Counted from the first letter of the stretch, positions 7,927 to 15,152 are shown. The stretch: 15,296 nucleotides of DNA from a bacterium (GCA_030592025.1 JAUUZX010000002.1:1-15296); one strand, 5' to 3'. The notes: a model not told the origin generated them from the letters alone. A program made the numbers and translations.

Positions 7927-8234
7927 GTCGGAATCTCCCGGGCCGGCGCGGAGCGCGTGCGGCCGGTGCGTGTCGGACGGTGTCGGGTTCAGGGCCGATG
8001 GCCGTCCTGAGGGAACGGCCACGGCATCACATACTAATCTAGTGGGATATTGAGTCGCAATATTAAATTTTAATTTGGATCTTTTTTGTCGCGGATGGCC
8101 GGCGAACGGGCAGCAACCCTGCCTCCGGCTTATCGTATCTGTTCAGCGGCCCGCGGAGTCGCTACCATAGGCTGAAATACTCATGCGCAATATTCACGTG
8201 GTTTTCCCTCGAACCATCCGCCCGGGAGTGTCCC
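7927..8234. other. intergenic control region between the divergent oxidase operon and S9 peptidase gene
   Basis: These 308 bp hold no credible gene. The centre (about 8030-8090) is strikingly A/T-rich compared with the rest of the window and carries a candidate promoter for the oxidase operon. The leader toward SCO contains a small hairpin (GGCCGT at 8000-8005 with ACGGCC at 8015-8020). A 9-bp direct repeat CGCAATATT lies at 8056-8064 and 8186-8194. On the plus strand no convincing promoter for the peptidase was found. Confidence 0.6.
8031..8087 (-). promoter_or_regulatory. candidate sigma70-like promoter of the caa3 operon with UP-like tract
   Basis: Read on the minus strand: an A/T-rich run (8087-8061, including AAAAAAG and AAATTAAAATTTAATA), then -35 TTGCGA (8060-8055), an 18-bp spacer and -10 TAGTAT (8036-8031). 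Both hexamers match consensus at four of six positions. The predicted transcript would start near 8024, giving a leader of about 98 bases before SCO. The A/T-rich block directly upstream of the -35 box resembles an UP element. Confidence 0.45.
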
Positions 8235-10700
8235 ATGAAACGCCTGCTGCCGTTCCTTTGCCTGCTGCTCATCGCGCCGACGTTGGCGACCGCCCAGGAC
8301 GCCGCCGTCAGCTACCAAATGCCACCCCAGGTCCTGGCCGACATGATCGACGCGCCGCCCACGCCCTGGGTCGCCGTCAGCCCTGACAACCAGTGGCTGC
8401 TGCTGCTCGAGCAACCCGGCCACCCGCCCATCAGCGAGGTGGCGGCACCGGAACTGCGCCTGGCCGGCCTGCGCATCAACCCGCGCAGCAACGCCCCCAG
8501 CCGTGAGCGCACCATGAACGGCCTCGTCTTCCAGCGCCTGGACGACGGCAAGGAGGTGCGCGTGAAGGGCCTGCCCGACGAGCCCCGCATCACCGGCGTG
8601 AGCTGGTCCCCCGACGGCTCGCGCATCGGGTTCGTCATCGCCATCGACGACCGCCTGACCCTGTGGTCGGCGGAACTGAAGAACGGCAAGGCCAAGCAGG
8701 TGACCCCCGACGACATGGCCCTCAACGGAGTGTACGGTCGCCCCTACAGCTGGCTGGCCGACGGCAAGAGCTTCGTGGTGCAGGCCCTGGCCGCCGATCG
8801 TGGCCCCGCCCCGGTGGAGCCCTACGTGCCCAGCGGCCCCGTCGTGCAGGAGAACCTGGGCAAGAAGGCCCCCGCCCGCACCCTGCAGGACCTGCTGCAG
8901 AACCCCCACGACGAGGCCCTGTTCGAGTACTACACCACCAGCCAGATCGCCCGGGTGGACCTCAAGGGCAAGGTGAAGCTGCTGGACAAGCCGGCGGTCT
9001 TCCGGGACGTGACGCCCTCGCCCGACGGCAAGTACCTGCTGATCGAGCGCGTGAAGCACCCCTACAGCTACTCCCTGCAGCAGCGCAGCTTCCCCCACAG
9101 CGTCGAGATCTGGAACCGCGACGGCGACCTGGTCCACCTGGCGGCGGACGAGCCCCTGCAGGACCAGATCCCCATCAGCTTCGGCTCGGTGGCCACGGGT
9201 CCCCGCAGCATGGAGTGGCGCGACGACGTGGCCGCCACCATCGCCTGGTGCGAGGCCCTCGACGGCGGCGACGGCGGGGCCGAGGCCGACGAACGCGACC
9301 GGGTCTTCACCCTGGCCGCCCCCTTCGACGGCGAGCCCACAGCCCTGATCACCCTGACCCAGCGCTACGGCGGCATGAATTGGGGCAACGACAAGTTGGC
9401 CTTCGCCGCCTCCTGGTGGTGGGCGACCCGCAACCTCAAGATCTGGCACGTGCAGCCGGACCACCCCGAGGTGGCGCCGAACCTGGTCCAGGACCGCTCC
9501 TGGCAGGACCGCTACGCCGACCCGGGCAACCCGGTCACCCACCGCAACGAATTCGGTCGCCAGGTCATCCTGACCGTCGGCGACGGGCCGACCATCTTCC
9601 TGGACGGCGCCGGCGCCTCCCCCGAAGGCGACCGCCCCTTCATCGACGCCTGGAACGTCGGGACCGACACGAAGGAGCGCCTCTTCCACTCGGAGGCTCC
9701 CTACTACGAGAACCCCGTCGAGCTGCTGGACGTGGAGAAGCGCCTGCTGCTGACCCGTCGCGAGAGCAAGACCGAGCCCCCCAACTATTTCGTGCGCGAC
9801 CTGAAGACCGGGGATCTGGATCAGAAGACCTTCTTCCCCGACCCCACCCCCCAGCTGGAAGGCATCAGCAAGGAGCTGATCACCTACCCCCGGGCCGACG
9901 ACGTCGACCTGACGGGCACCCTCTACCTGCCCGCCGGCTACGACAAGGACCGGGACGGCCCCCTGCCCGTGCTCATGTGGGCCTACCCCACGGAGTTCAA
10001 GAGCAAGCAGGACGCCGGCCAGGTCACCGACAGCCCCTACCGTTTCACCCGGGTGGGCTGGTGGTCGCCCATGATGTTCCTGACCCGCGGCTTCGCCGTG
10101 CTGGACGACCCGACCATGCCCATCATCGGCGAGGGCGAGGTGGAACCCAACGACACCTTCATCGAGCAGCTCGTGGCCAGCGCCCAGGCGGCGGTCAACG
10201 TGCTGGTCGACCGCGGCGTCGGCGACCCGGACCGCATGGCCATCGGCGGCCACAGTTACGGCGCCTTCATGGCGGCCAACCTGCTGGCCCATTGCGACCT
10301 GTTCCGGGCTGGCCTGCCCCGCAGCGGCGCCTACAACCGCACCCTGACGCCCTTCGGCTTCCAGTCCGAGGAGCGCACGGTGTGGGAGGCCCCGGAGATC
10401 TACTTCGGCATGTCGCCCTTCATGCACGCCGACAAGATCGACGAGCCCATCCTCATCGTGCACGGCGACGCCGACAACAACGCCGGCACCTACCCCATGC
10501 AGAGCGAGCGGCTGTATGGCGCCATCAAGGGCCTCGGCGGCACGGCGCGCCTGGTCATGCTCCCGTCCGAGAGCCATGGCTACCGGGCCCGGGAGTCGAT
10601 CATGCACCTGATGTGGGAGACGGACACCTGGCTGGACCGGTACGTGAAGAACGCGCCGGAGCGGGTGTTGAAGGAACAGGAGGTGGGGGCGGGGTCGTAG
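8235..10700 (+). CDS. secreted S9-family serine peptidase, glutamyl endopeptidase-like (S9D)
   Basis: An 821-residue exported peptidase. Residues 1-20 form a signal peptide (cleavage after ATA). A beta-propeller domain (about 40-550, with repeats such as SPDG) gates access to a C-terminal alpha/beta-hydrolase domain beginning near DVDLTGTLYLP. The catalytic triad is S674 (GHSYG), D747 (HGDAD) and H781 (ESHG). The wording GHSYGAFMAANLLAH around the nucleophile closely resembles chloroplast glutamyl endopeptidase and its bacterial relatives rather than classical prolyl oligopeptidase. It probably degrades peptides in the periplasm or outside. ATG at 8235 has GGGAG seven bases upstream. It stands alone on the plus strand, diverging from the oxidase operon, and is followed by a GC-rich hairpin. 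The exact cleavage specificity is inferred only from this resemblance. Confidence 0.92.
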   Translation: MKRLLPFLCLLLIAPTLATAQDAAVSYQMPPQVLADMIDAPPTPWVAVSPDNQWLLLLEQPGHPPISEVAAPELRLAGLRINPRSNAPSRERTMNGLVFQRLDDGKEVRVKGLPDEPRITGVSWSPDGSRIGFVIAIDDRLTLWSAELKNGKAKQVTPDDMALNGVYGRPYSWLADGKSFVVQALAADRGPAPVEPYVPSGPVVQENLGKKAPARTLQDLLQNPHDEALFEYYTTSQIARVDLKGKVKLLDKPAVFRDVTPSPDGKYLLIERVKHPYSYSLQQRSFPHSVEIWNRDGDLVHLAADEPLQDQIPISFGSVATGPRSMEWRDDVAATIAWCEALDGGDGGAEADERDRVFTLAAPFDGEPTALITLTQRYGGMNWGNDKLAFAASWWWATRNLKIWHVQPDHPEVAPNLVQDRSWQDRYADPGNPVTHRNEFGRQVILTVGDGPTIFLDGAGASPEGDRPFIDAWNVGTDTKERLFHSEAPYYENPVELLDVEKRLLLTRRESKTEPPNYFVRDLKTGDLDQKTFFPDPTPQLEGISKELITYPRADDVDLTGTLYLPAGYDKDRDGPLPVLMWAYPTEFKSKQDAGQVTDSPYRFTRVGWWSPMMFLTRGFAVLDDPTMPIIGEGEVEPNDTFIEQLVASAQAAVNVLVDRGVGDPDRMAIGGHSYGAFMAANLLAHCDLFRAGLPRSGAYNRTLTPFGFQSEERTVWEAPEIYFGMSPFMHADKIDEPILIVHGDADNNAGTYPMQSERLYGAIKGLGGTARLVMLPSESHGYRARESIMHLMWETDTWLDRYVKNAPERVLKEQEVGAGS

Positions 10701-10738
10701 ACGGCGCCGCCCGATTCGCCGACAGGACGGTTTTCATC

Positions 10739-10765
10739 GGCCCCCGGCGCCTGCCGCCGGGGGCC
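10739..10765 (+). terminator. GC-rich hairpin after the S9 peptidase gene
   Basis: A perfect 11-bp inverted repeat (GGCCCCCGGCG and CGCCGGGGGCC) with a 5-base loop lies 38 bases after the peptidase stop. No T tract follows, so it is not a textbook intrinsic terminator. In a genome this GC-rich it could still end transcription or protect the mRNA 3' end. It separates the peptidase from the promoter of the next unit. Confidence 0.5.
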
Positions 10766-10788
10766 TGCGCATACCCCGCCTCCTTGCC

Positions 10789-10817
10789 TTGCCTGCGCCC
10801 CCCGTCCAAGCTAGAAT
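10789..10817 (+). promoter_or_regulatory. candidate sigma70-like promoter of the sensor/AlbA_2 unit
   Basis: TTGCCT (10789-10794), an exact 17-bp spacer and TAGAAT (10812-10817, five of six to consensus) lie just after the hairpin and 29 bases before the GTG start. The predicted leader is about 23 bases. This is the best promoter match in the window and implies that the following two genes form their own transcription unit. Confidence 0.5.
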
Positions 10818-10846
10818 CCCCCCACCACCCCAACCCGGAGACCACC

Positions 10847-12337
10847 GTGACCCAGCCCCGTCGTACCGCACGCCTCGTCCTGCCGGCCATCCTGCTCATC
10901 CTGGCGGGCACCCTCGTCATGGGCTGGTTCGTGCTCGAGTTGAACAGGGCCCAGCACGCGGTGTACAGCGCCCTGCTCGAGCAGAAGATGGCCACCACCC
11001 GCAACGAGTTCCGGCTGCTGCTGCGCCCGTTCGGTCGCCAGCTCACCACTCTCGACGCCTGGCACGGGGAGGGCCTGCTGCCCGTGGCCGACACGGACGC
11101 CATGCGCCGTCTGATTGAGCCTTTGCTGGACCCCTCCGCACCGGTGGCTGCAGCCTACTTCGTGCCCGAAACCGGCCCGGCCCTGCTCCTGAACCGTACC
11201 GACGACGGCTGGCGCGCGAGCCGGGACGACGGGATGACCCGCGCCCCCTGGGTCGCCCGGACCCGCGAGGCCGAATCCGGCCGCCTCGTCTGGTCCGACG
11301 ACGGCCCCCTCCCGGGCGACGGCCGCACGGGCCTGATCGCCGCCCGTCTGAGCGGCGGTCTGGTCATGGGCCTGGCCCTGCCCGAGGCCACCCTCGACGA
11401 CTTCGCGACGAACTCCGCCCTCACGGAGAACGCGCTCCTGGTGCGCCGCCTCGGCGACGGCACCGTGGCCTGGATCACGCCCCGCGAGCACAACCGCCTG
11501 GAGTTGGCCTCGGCCGACGAACTGCTCACCTCCGGCCGGCCGGAGTACGGTGTCATCGGAGCCGCCCTGCGCGCCTGGGCGGACCGCGGCCACACTTACG
11601 ACACGGCCTTCACCTTCGACCGCGACGACGGCACCTGGTGGTGCGTGCTCTACCCCGCGGAAGAAGGGACCGACCCGGGCGAGTTGGCCCTCATCGTGCC
11701 CGCGGACGACCTGGCCCGACGCCTGGACGCCTCGGCCGGCCGGGTCATCCTGCTCGTGACCGTGGTGCTGGTGTTGGCGGTCATCACGTTGCTGGGTCTG
11801 GTCCTGGGCTACCGTGCCCGCTGGCAGCGCGCCCGCCGCCGCCGGGTGCGCGCGCCCCGCACCGAGGACGAACTGCGCGCCCTGGTCGCCGCAGGTGAGA
11901 ATGATCGCGTGGAGTTCAAATCGACCATGCGCTGGAATCTCCGGGCCGACAAGCCGGGCAAGGAGATCGAACTGGCCTGGCTCAAGTCCGTCGTGGCCTA
12001 CATGAACACCGACGGCGGCGTGATCGTCCTCGGCGTGGACGACGACGGCCGGGTGCTGGGCATGGGCGCCGACGGGTTCCGCAACGACGACAAGTTGCTC
12101 CTCCACTTCGAGAACCTCATCCAGCAGCACGTGGGTCTGGAACACGCCGGACGCGTGCGGGGTGAGCTGCGCGACCTGGACGGCGAGCAGGTCTTCCTGG
12201 TGTCCTGCGCCCCCGCTGACGAGCCCGTCTTCCTGCGCAAGGGCGAGGACGAGGATTTCTACGTGCGGGTCGGTCCCAGCAGCCGACGCCTGCCCGCGAG
12301 TCGCGTGCTCGACTGGACCCGGGAGCGCCAGGCATGA
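10847..12337 (+). CDS. membrane-bound Cache-like sensor with cytosolic Schlafen AlbA_2 domain
   Basis: A 496-residue protein of unusual architecture. A helix at about 10-32 and a second at about 299-321 enclose a periplasmic domain of some 265 residues. Its wording (PWVART, then RLVWSDDG, then TGLIAAR) resembles PDC/Cache ligand-binding sensors; this is a moderate call. A basic linker (RARRRRVRAPR) leads to a cytosolic AlbA_2 domain (about 340-480, Pfam Schlafen AlbA_2), recognised by E351-x4-E356-F-K358, NTDGGVIVLGVDDDG (387-401) and F-Y-V-R-x-G-x-S near the end. AlbA_2 domains bind nucleic acid, and animal Schlafens cleave tRNA with this fold. No kinase, GGDEF or ATPase output is present. 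The start is GTG at 10847 with CGGAG seven bases upstream; the open frame upstream is the wrong frame of the peptidase gene. It overlaps the next gene by ATGA. Confidence 0.82.
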   Translation: MTQPRRTARLVLPAILLILAGTLVMGWFVLELNRAQHAVYSALLEQKMATTRNEFRLLLRPFGRQLTTLDAWHGEGLLPVADTDAMRRLIEPLLDPSAPVAAAYFVPETGPALLLNRTDDGWRASRDDGMTRAPWVARTREAESGRLVWSDDGPLPGDGRTGLIAARLSGGLVMGLALPEATLDDFATNSALTENALLVRRLGDGTVAWITPREHNRLELASADELLTSGRPEYGVIGAALRAWADRGHTYDTAFTFDRDDGTWWCVLYPAEEGTDPGELALIVPADDLARRLDASAGRVILLVTVVLVLAVITLLGLVLGYRARWQRARRRRVRAPRTEDELRALVAAGENDRVEFKSTMRWNLRADKPGKEIELAWLKSVVAYMNTDGGVIVLGVDDDGRVLGMGADGFRNDDKLLLHFENLIQQHVGLEHAGRVRGELRDLDGEQVFLVSCAPADEPVFLRKGEDEDFYVRVGPSSRRLPASRVLDWTRERQA

Positions 12338-12687
12338 GCGGCCACGCCACCCTCACCCTCCACCGCGGCGCCAACGTCTTCGCCGAACGGCAGGACCTGC
12401 GCGCCAAGCTGGAGAAGGACCGGCAGGTCGTGCGCCTCGCGCCGGACCAGATCCTCCACCCGGTGGTCCCGTCCACGTACCTCGTGCGCCTGGGCAATCT
12501 GCGGGTGAGCGAACTGCTGCCCGACGGGCGGGAGATCACCCGGGCCGTGCTGCAGGCCGGCGCTCTGTTCGAGTTGGAGGCGAACGCCCGGGACGCGGCC
12601 CCTGCGGACGACGTCTACATCCTCAGCGACCTGATCCTCATGGCCCTCGGCGAGTCGAAGTTGTGGCTGCTGCCCCACGGTTTGTGA
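12334..12687 (+). CDS. small cyclic-nucleotide-binding-like beta-roll protein without DNA-binding domain
   Basis: A 117-residue soluble protein resembling the first half of the Crp/Fnr sensor domain. A segment at about 46-75, with YLVRLGNLRVSELLPDGRE and later VLQAGALFELE, matches the family pattern of Tyr-x-Ile-x2-Gly-x-Val, a turn with DGRE, and PGx-x-F. The phosphate-binding cassette that normally follows (Gly-Glu to Arg-x-Ala) is not recognisable, and there is no helix-turn-helix. It may therefore bind a different ligand or act as a protein-interaction module. The ATG at 12334 overlaps the stop of the sensor/AlbA_2 gene, so the two are translationally coupled and likely work together. A distant cupin-like beta barrel cannot be excluded. 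Confidence 0.65.
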   Translation: MSGHATLTLHRGANVFAERQDLRAKLEKDRQVVRLAPDQILHPVVPSTYLVRLGNLRVSELLPDGREITRAVLQAGALFELEANARDAAPADDVYILSDLILMALGESKLWLLPHGL

Positions 12688-12723
12688 CCCCGGTTGCGGT
12701 CCGGCATCCTCGACGCATGACCC

Positions 12724-14466
12724 TCACCGCCCCGCCGGACGTCCACCCTTGCGGGGATCGCTCGCCGCGGTGATGAGCCCGTCCCTGACGACGATGGCCT
12801 GCACCACCCCCACCGGTTTCTCGTAGGGCACCACCGTGTGGCCCCGAGCCCGCAGGCCGTCCAGGATGGCCGGATCGCTCCAACTCGTCTCCACGCGCAC
12901 CTCGTCCGGTTGCCACTGGTGGTGCAGGCGCGGCCGGGCAACGGCCTGACCGGCGTCGTCCCCGAACACCAACGCCGACAGCAGCACCTGCAGGGTGCCG
13001 CTGATGATGCGCGGACCGCCCGAGGCCCCGGCGATGGCGATGGGGCGGCCGTCCTCCAGGACGATGGTCGGGCTCATGGACGACAGGGGCCGCTTGCCCG
13101 GCGCCGGCCGGTTACGATCCGACTGGACCAAGCCGTAGGCGTTGGCCGCGGCGCTGGTGGTGAAATCGTCCAACTCGTCGTTGAGCAGGAAGCCGAAACC
13201 GGGCACCTCCACGCACGATCCCCAATACAGGTTGATGGTCTCGGTGCACCCCACGGCCATGCCGTCCGCGTCCAGGACCGAGATGTGGCTGGTCCCCGCG
13301 TCGTGGGGCAACGGGGGAGCGGTGCCGTAATCGTCGGACGACCGCGTGTGGTCCGGATCGATCCGCCCGGCCAGGGAATCGAGGTACGCCGGGGAGGTCA
13401 ACCTGGCCACCGGCACGGGGGTGAAGGCGTCGTCGGCCAGCCAACGGGCGCGGTCGGCGAAGGCGTGCTTGAACGCTTCGATCAGCAGGTGACGCCACTG
13501 CGGCGAGTTCGATTCGACGCCCGCGTTCAGGCCCCCCAGGCGCTCGAGCAGGCCGAAGACCTGCTGGGTGGCCACGCCCCCGCTCGACGGCGGCGGCATG
13601 GACAACACGCGCCAGGGCCCGAAGCTACCGGTGAGGGCCCGACGTTCGCGCACGGCGTAGGCCGTCAGGTCGACCCGGGTCATGGGACCGCCACCGCGCT
13701 CCATGGCGAGCAGGATGGCGTCGGCGATGGGGCCGTCGTAGAAGGCCGCCGCCCCGTCGCGGGCGATGAGATCGAGGGCCCGGGCGTGGGGTTCGTTCAC
13801 GACGAGGTCGCCGACGGCGATGCGCCCTTCGCGCGCGAAGCGCGGCCATACATCAGTGAGGCCTTCGCGCAGTTCCGGATGATCCCGCCACACCCGGCCC
13901 ATGGTCTGCGCCGCCTTGACGTGGAAGGCGTCGACGACGAACCCCTCGCGGGCGGCCCGGATCGCCGGGACCATCACCGTGGCCCGGTCCAGGGTGCCGT
14001 AGTGTTCGAGGGCGTGCAGCAACCCGGCCACGGTGCCCGGCACGCCGCAAGCCCGGGGGCCGCGCTCGCTGGCGCCGGCCGGCAGGTCCTCGTAGTAGTC
14101 CGGTCCGATGGCGGACGGGCAGGCCTCGCGGTAGTCCAGGGCGATGGCGCGACCGTCCGGATCGCTTGTCGACGGCGGCAGGCTGATGACCATGAATCCG
14201 CCGCCGCCGATCCCGCAGCTAAAGGGCCGAACCACTGACAGGCAGAACGAGGCCGCCACGGCGGCGTCGACGGCGTTGCCCCCGGCGTCCAGCATCCGCG
14301 CGCCGGCCCGGGAAGCCAGGATGTGGTCACAGGCCACGGCCCACTCGGTGTAGGCGGCGGCGTGGCCGGGTTCGTCGGCGGGCAAGGGAGTTCGCGAACA
14401 ACTGCCGGCCATCGCCAGGCCGATCACCAGCAGGACTGCGGCGGCACGGCGGATTCTGTCTCTCAT
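12724..14466 (-). CDS. ggt: gamma-glutamyltransferase, predicted lipoprotein
   Basis: An N-terminal-nucleophile hydrolase (580 residues) that removes or transfers the gamma-glutamyl group of glutathione and related compounds outside the cytoplasm. The precursor would self-cleave before T392 (GTSH), the catalytic nucleophile, to give large and small subunits. Substrate-site residues align almost number for number with the E. coli enzyme: R113 (YREACPSA), D433 (NDELDDF), S462-S463 (PLSSMSP) and G483-G484 (GASGGPR). A signal with lipobox AGSC (Cys23) predicts a lipoprotein, unlike soluble periplasmic E. coli Ggt. ATG at 14466 has GGAGG a few bases upstream; a longer frame to 14952 only crosses the divergent gene. 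The 3' end converges with the AlbA_2 unit, leaving 36 bp between stops. Confidence 0.95.
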   Translation of the reverse strand: MRDRIRRAAAVLLVIGLAMAGSCSRTPLPADEPGHAAAYTEWAVACDHILASRAGARMLDAGGNAVDAAVAASFCLSVVRPFSCGIGGGGFMVISLPPSTSDPDGRAIALDYREACPSAIGPDYYEDLPAGASERGPRACGVPGTVAGLLHALEHYGTLDRATVMVPAIRAAREGFVVDAFHVKAAQTMGRVWRDHPELREGLTDVWPRFAREGRIAVGDLVVNEPHARALDLIARDGAAAFYDGPIADAILLAMERGGGPMTRVDLTAYAVRERRALTGSFGPWRVLSMPPPSSGGVATQQVFGLLERLGGLNAGVESNSPQWRHLLIEAFKHAFADRARWLADDAFTPVPVARLTSPAYLDSLAGRIDPDHTRSSDDYGTAPPLPHDAGTSHISVLDADGMAVGCTETINLYWGSCVEVPGFGFLLNDELDDFTTSAAANAYGLVQSDRNRPAPGKRPLSSMSPTIVLEDGRPIAIAGASGGPRIISGTLQVLLSALVFGDDAGQAVARPRLHHQWQPDEVRVETSWSDPAILDGLRARGHTVVPYEKPVGVVQAIVVRDGLITAASDPRKGGRPAGR

Positions 14467-14482
14467 GGGGCCTCCGGCAACG

Positions 14483-14501
14483 ATTCCTGGTGGCAAGGAA
14501 T
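14483..14501 (-). promoter_or_regulatory. inverted repeat upstream of ggt
   Basis: ATTCCT-N7-AGGAAT lies 17 bp before the ggt start, just upstream of its ribosome binding site. It could be a small operator or an mRNA hairpin that affects translation. The arms are only 6 bp, so chance is possible. Confidence 0.25.
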
Positions 14502-14555
14502 GCTGAGATCCACGGCATGGGGTCAGCCTACCACACCGGGCCCCGCGACCGGAGC

Positions 14556-14584
14556 TTGACGAACGACGGCCTCGCATGTCCACT
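14556..14584 (+). promoter_or_regulatory. weak promoter candidate for the Cys/His lipoprotein gene
   Basis: TTGACG (14556-14561, five of six) is followed after 17 bp by TCCACT, which matches the -10 consensus at only three positions. It lies about 70 bp before the start codon in the 186-bp divergent region with ggt. Confidence 0.22.
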
Positions 14585-14652
14585 GGGTAGGTCGGATCCA
14601 CGGTTCCCGGAATGGGATGAGTGGAAAAGTGCCCCTTCAAAGAGGTAGGACG

Positions 14653-14958
14653 ATGACCAAACGAAATATCCTGGCGGCGTTCCTCGTCACCCTCATGTGC
14701 GGCTTGCCCCTCGTGGGCGGCTGCGGCGGAGGCGGCGACGAGGAAGCCGCCGTGCCGGCCGAAAGCGCGGCGTCGGCCGAGGCTGCCGCTCCGACCGAGG
14801 CCACCGTGGCGGTCCACGACTGCGACGGCGCCTGTGGCATGACCAACGTGCCCGAGGACCAGCTGACCGAGATCGACGGCAAGTGGTACTGCGCAGGTTG
14901 CGCGCCGAAGGCCCAGGAAGAGGCCGACGAGGACCACTCCGGCCACGACCACGGTTAG
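14653..14958 (+). CDS. small Cys/His-rich lipoprotein, putative metal binder
   Basis: A 101-residue lipoprotein. The signal peptide ends in a lipobox (LVGGC, Cys24). A Gly/Ala/Glu-rich flexible linker (25-55) leads to a compact domain with C57-x3-C61 and C80-x2-C83 either side of a 19-residue spacer containing GKWYC. This spacing resembles a zinc-ribbon or rubredoxin-like knuckle. The tail is acidic and His-rich (DEDHSGHDHG). Both parts suggest binding of zinc or another metal at the cell envelope; function is not established. The start ATG at 14653 follows AGGTAGGA; an earlier in-frame ATG at 14617 would delay the signal peptide by 12 residues. It diverges from ggt and stands alone. Confidence 0.7.
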   Translation: MTKRNILAAFLVTLMCGLPLVGGCGGGGDEEAAVPAESAASAEAAAPTEATVAVHDCDGACGMTNVPEDQLTEIDGKWYCAGCAPKAQEEADEDHSGHDHG

Positions 14959-14999
14959 CGGCAGTTTACTCCCGCAATCGCGTCACCGGACAGATCAGG

Positions 15000-15049
15000 A
15001 CGCCACCCGACGAGCCGCGGCAGATCATGAGCGCGGCCGTCGGTGGCGT
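15000..15049 (+). repeat. long imperfect hairpin between the lipoprotein and gpmI genes
   Basis: Left arm 15000-15019 pairs with right arm 15032-15049 over 18 base pairs, broken only by two single-base bulges (C in the CCC run, and A15013), around a 12-base loop. It lies 41 bases after the lipoprotein stop and before the gpmI promoter candidate. No T tract follows. It may be a GC-type terminator or a remnant of an interspersed palindrome. Confidence 0.5.
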
Positions 15050-15083
15050 GTGCCAGGGACCGAAACCGCGACCCCGGCCGAAC

Positions 15084-15111
15084 TTGACGCCAAGTCGTAT
15101 CCTTGTTTCAT
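15084..15111 (+). promoter_or_regulatory. candidate promoter of gpmI
   Basis: TTGACG (15084-15089), a 16-bp spacer and TTTCAT (15106-15111, four of six) lie about 40 bp before the gpmI start. The predicted leader carries GGGAGAG as ribosome binding site. Confidence 0.4.
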
Positions 15112-15152
15112 GTCGGGATGACGACACCTCCGAACCAACCGGGAGAGACCCC

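Noticed and set aside
8140..8168. Possible promoter for the S9 peptidase gene (TGTTCA, 17 bp, TACCAT)
   Set aside because: The -35 hexamer hardly matches and the -10 matches at four positions only, so no start can be supported.
8181..10607. 808-codon open frame on the minus strand opposite the S9 peptidase gene
   Set aside because: Its product is low-complexity (rich in Val, Gly, His, Gln), shows no family motif, and lies wholly antisense to a gene with signal peptide and catalytic triad. Long antisense frames are expected at this GC content.
8663..10846. Upstream extension of the sensor/AlbA_2 reading frame through the peptidase gene
   Set aside because: The extension is Arg/Pro/Gly-rich shadow sequence in the wrong frame of a real gene. 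The true start at 10847 has a ribosome binding site, a membrane helix right after it, and a promoter in front.
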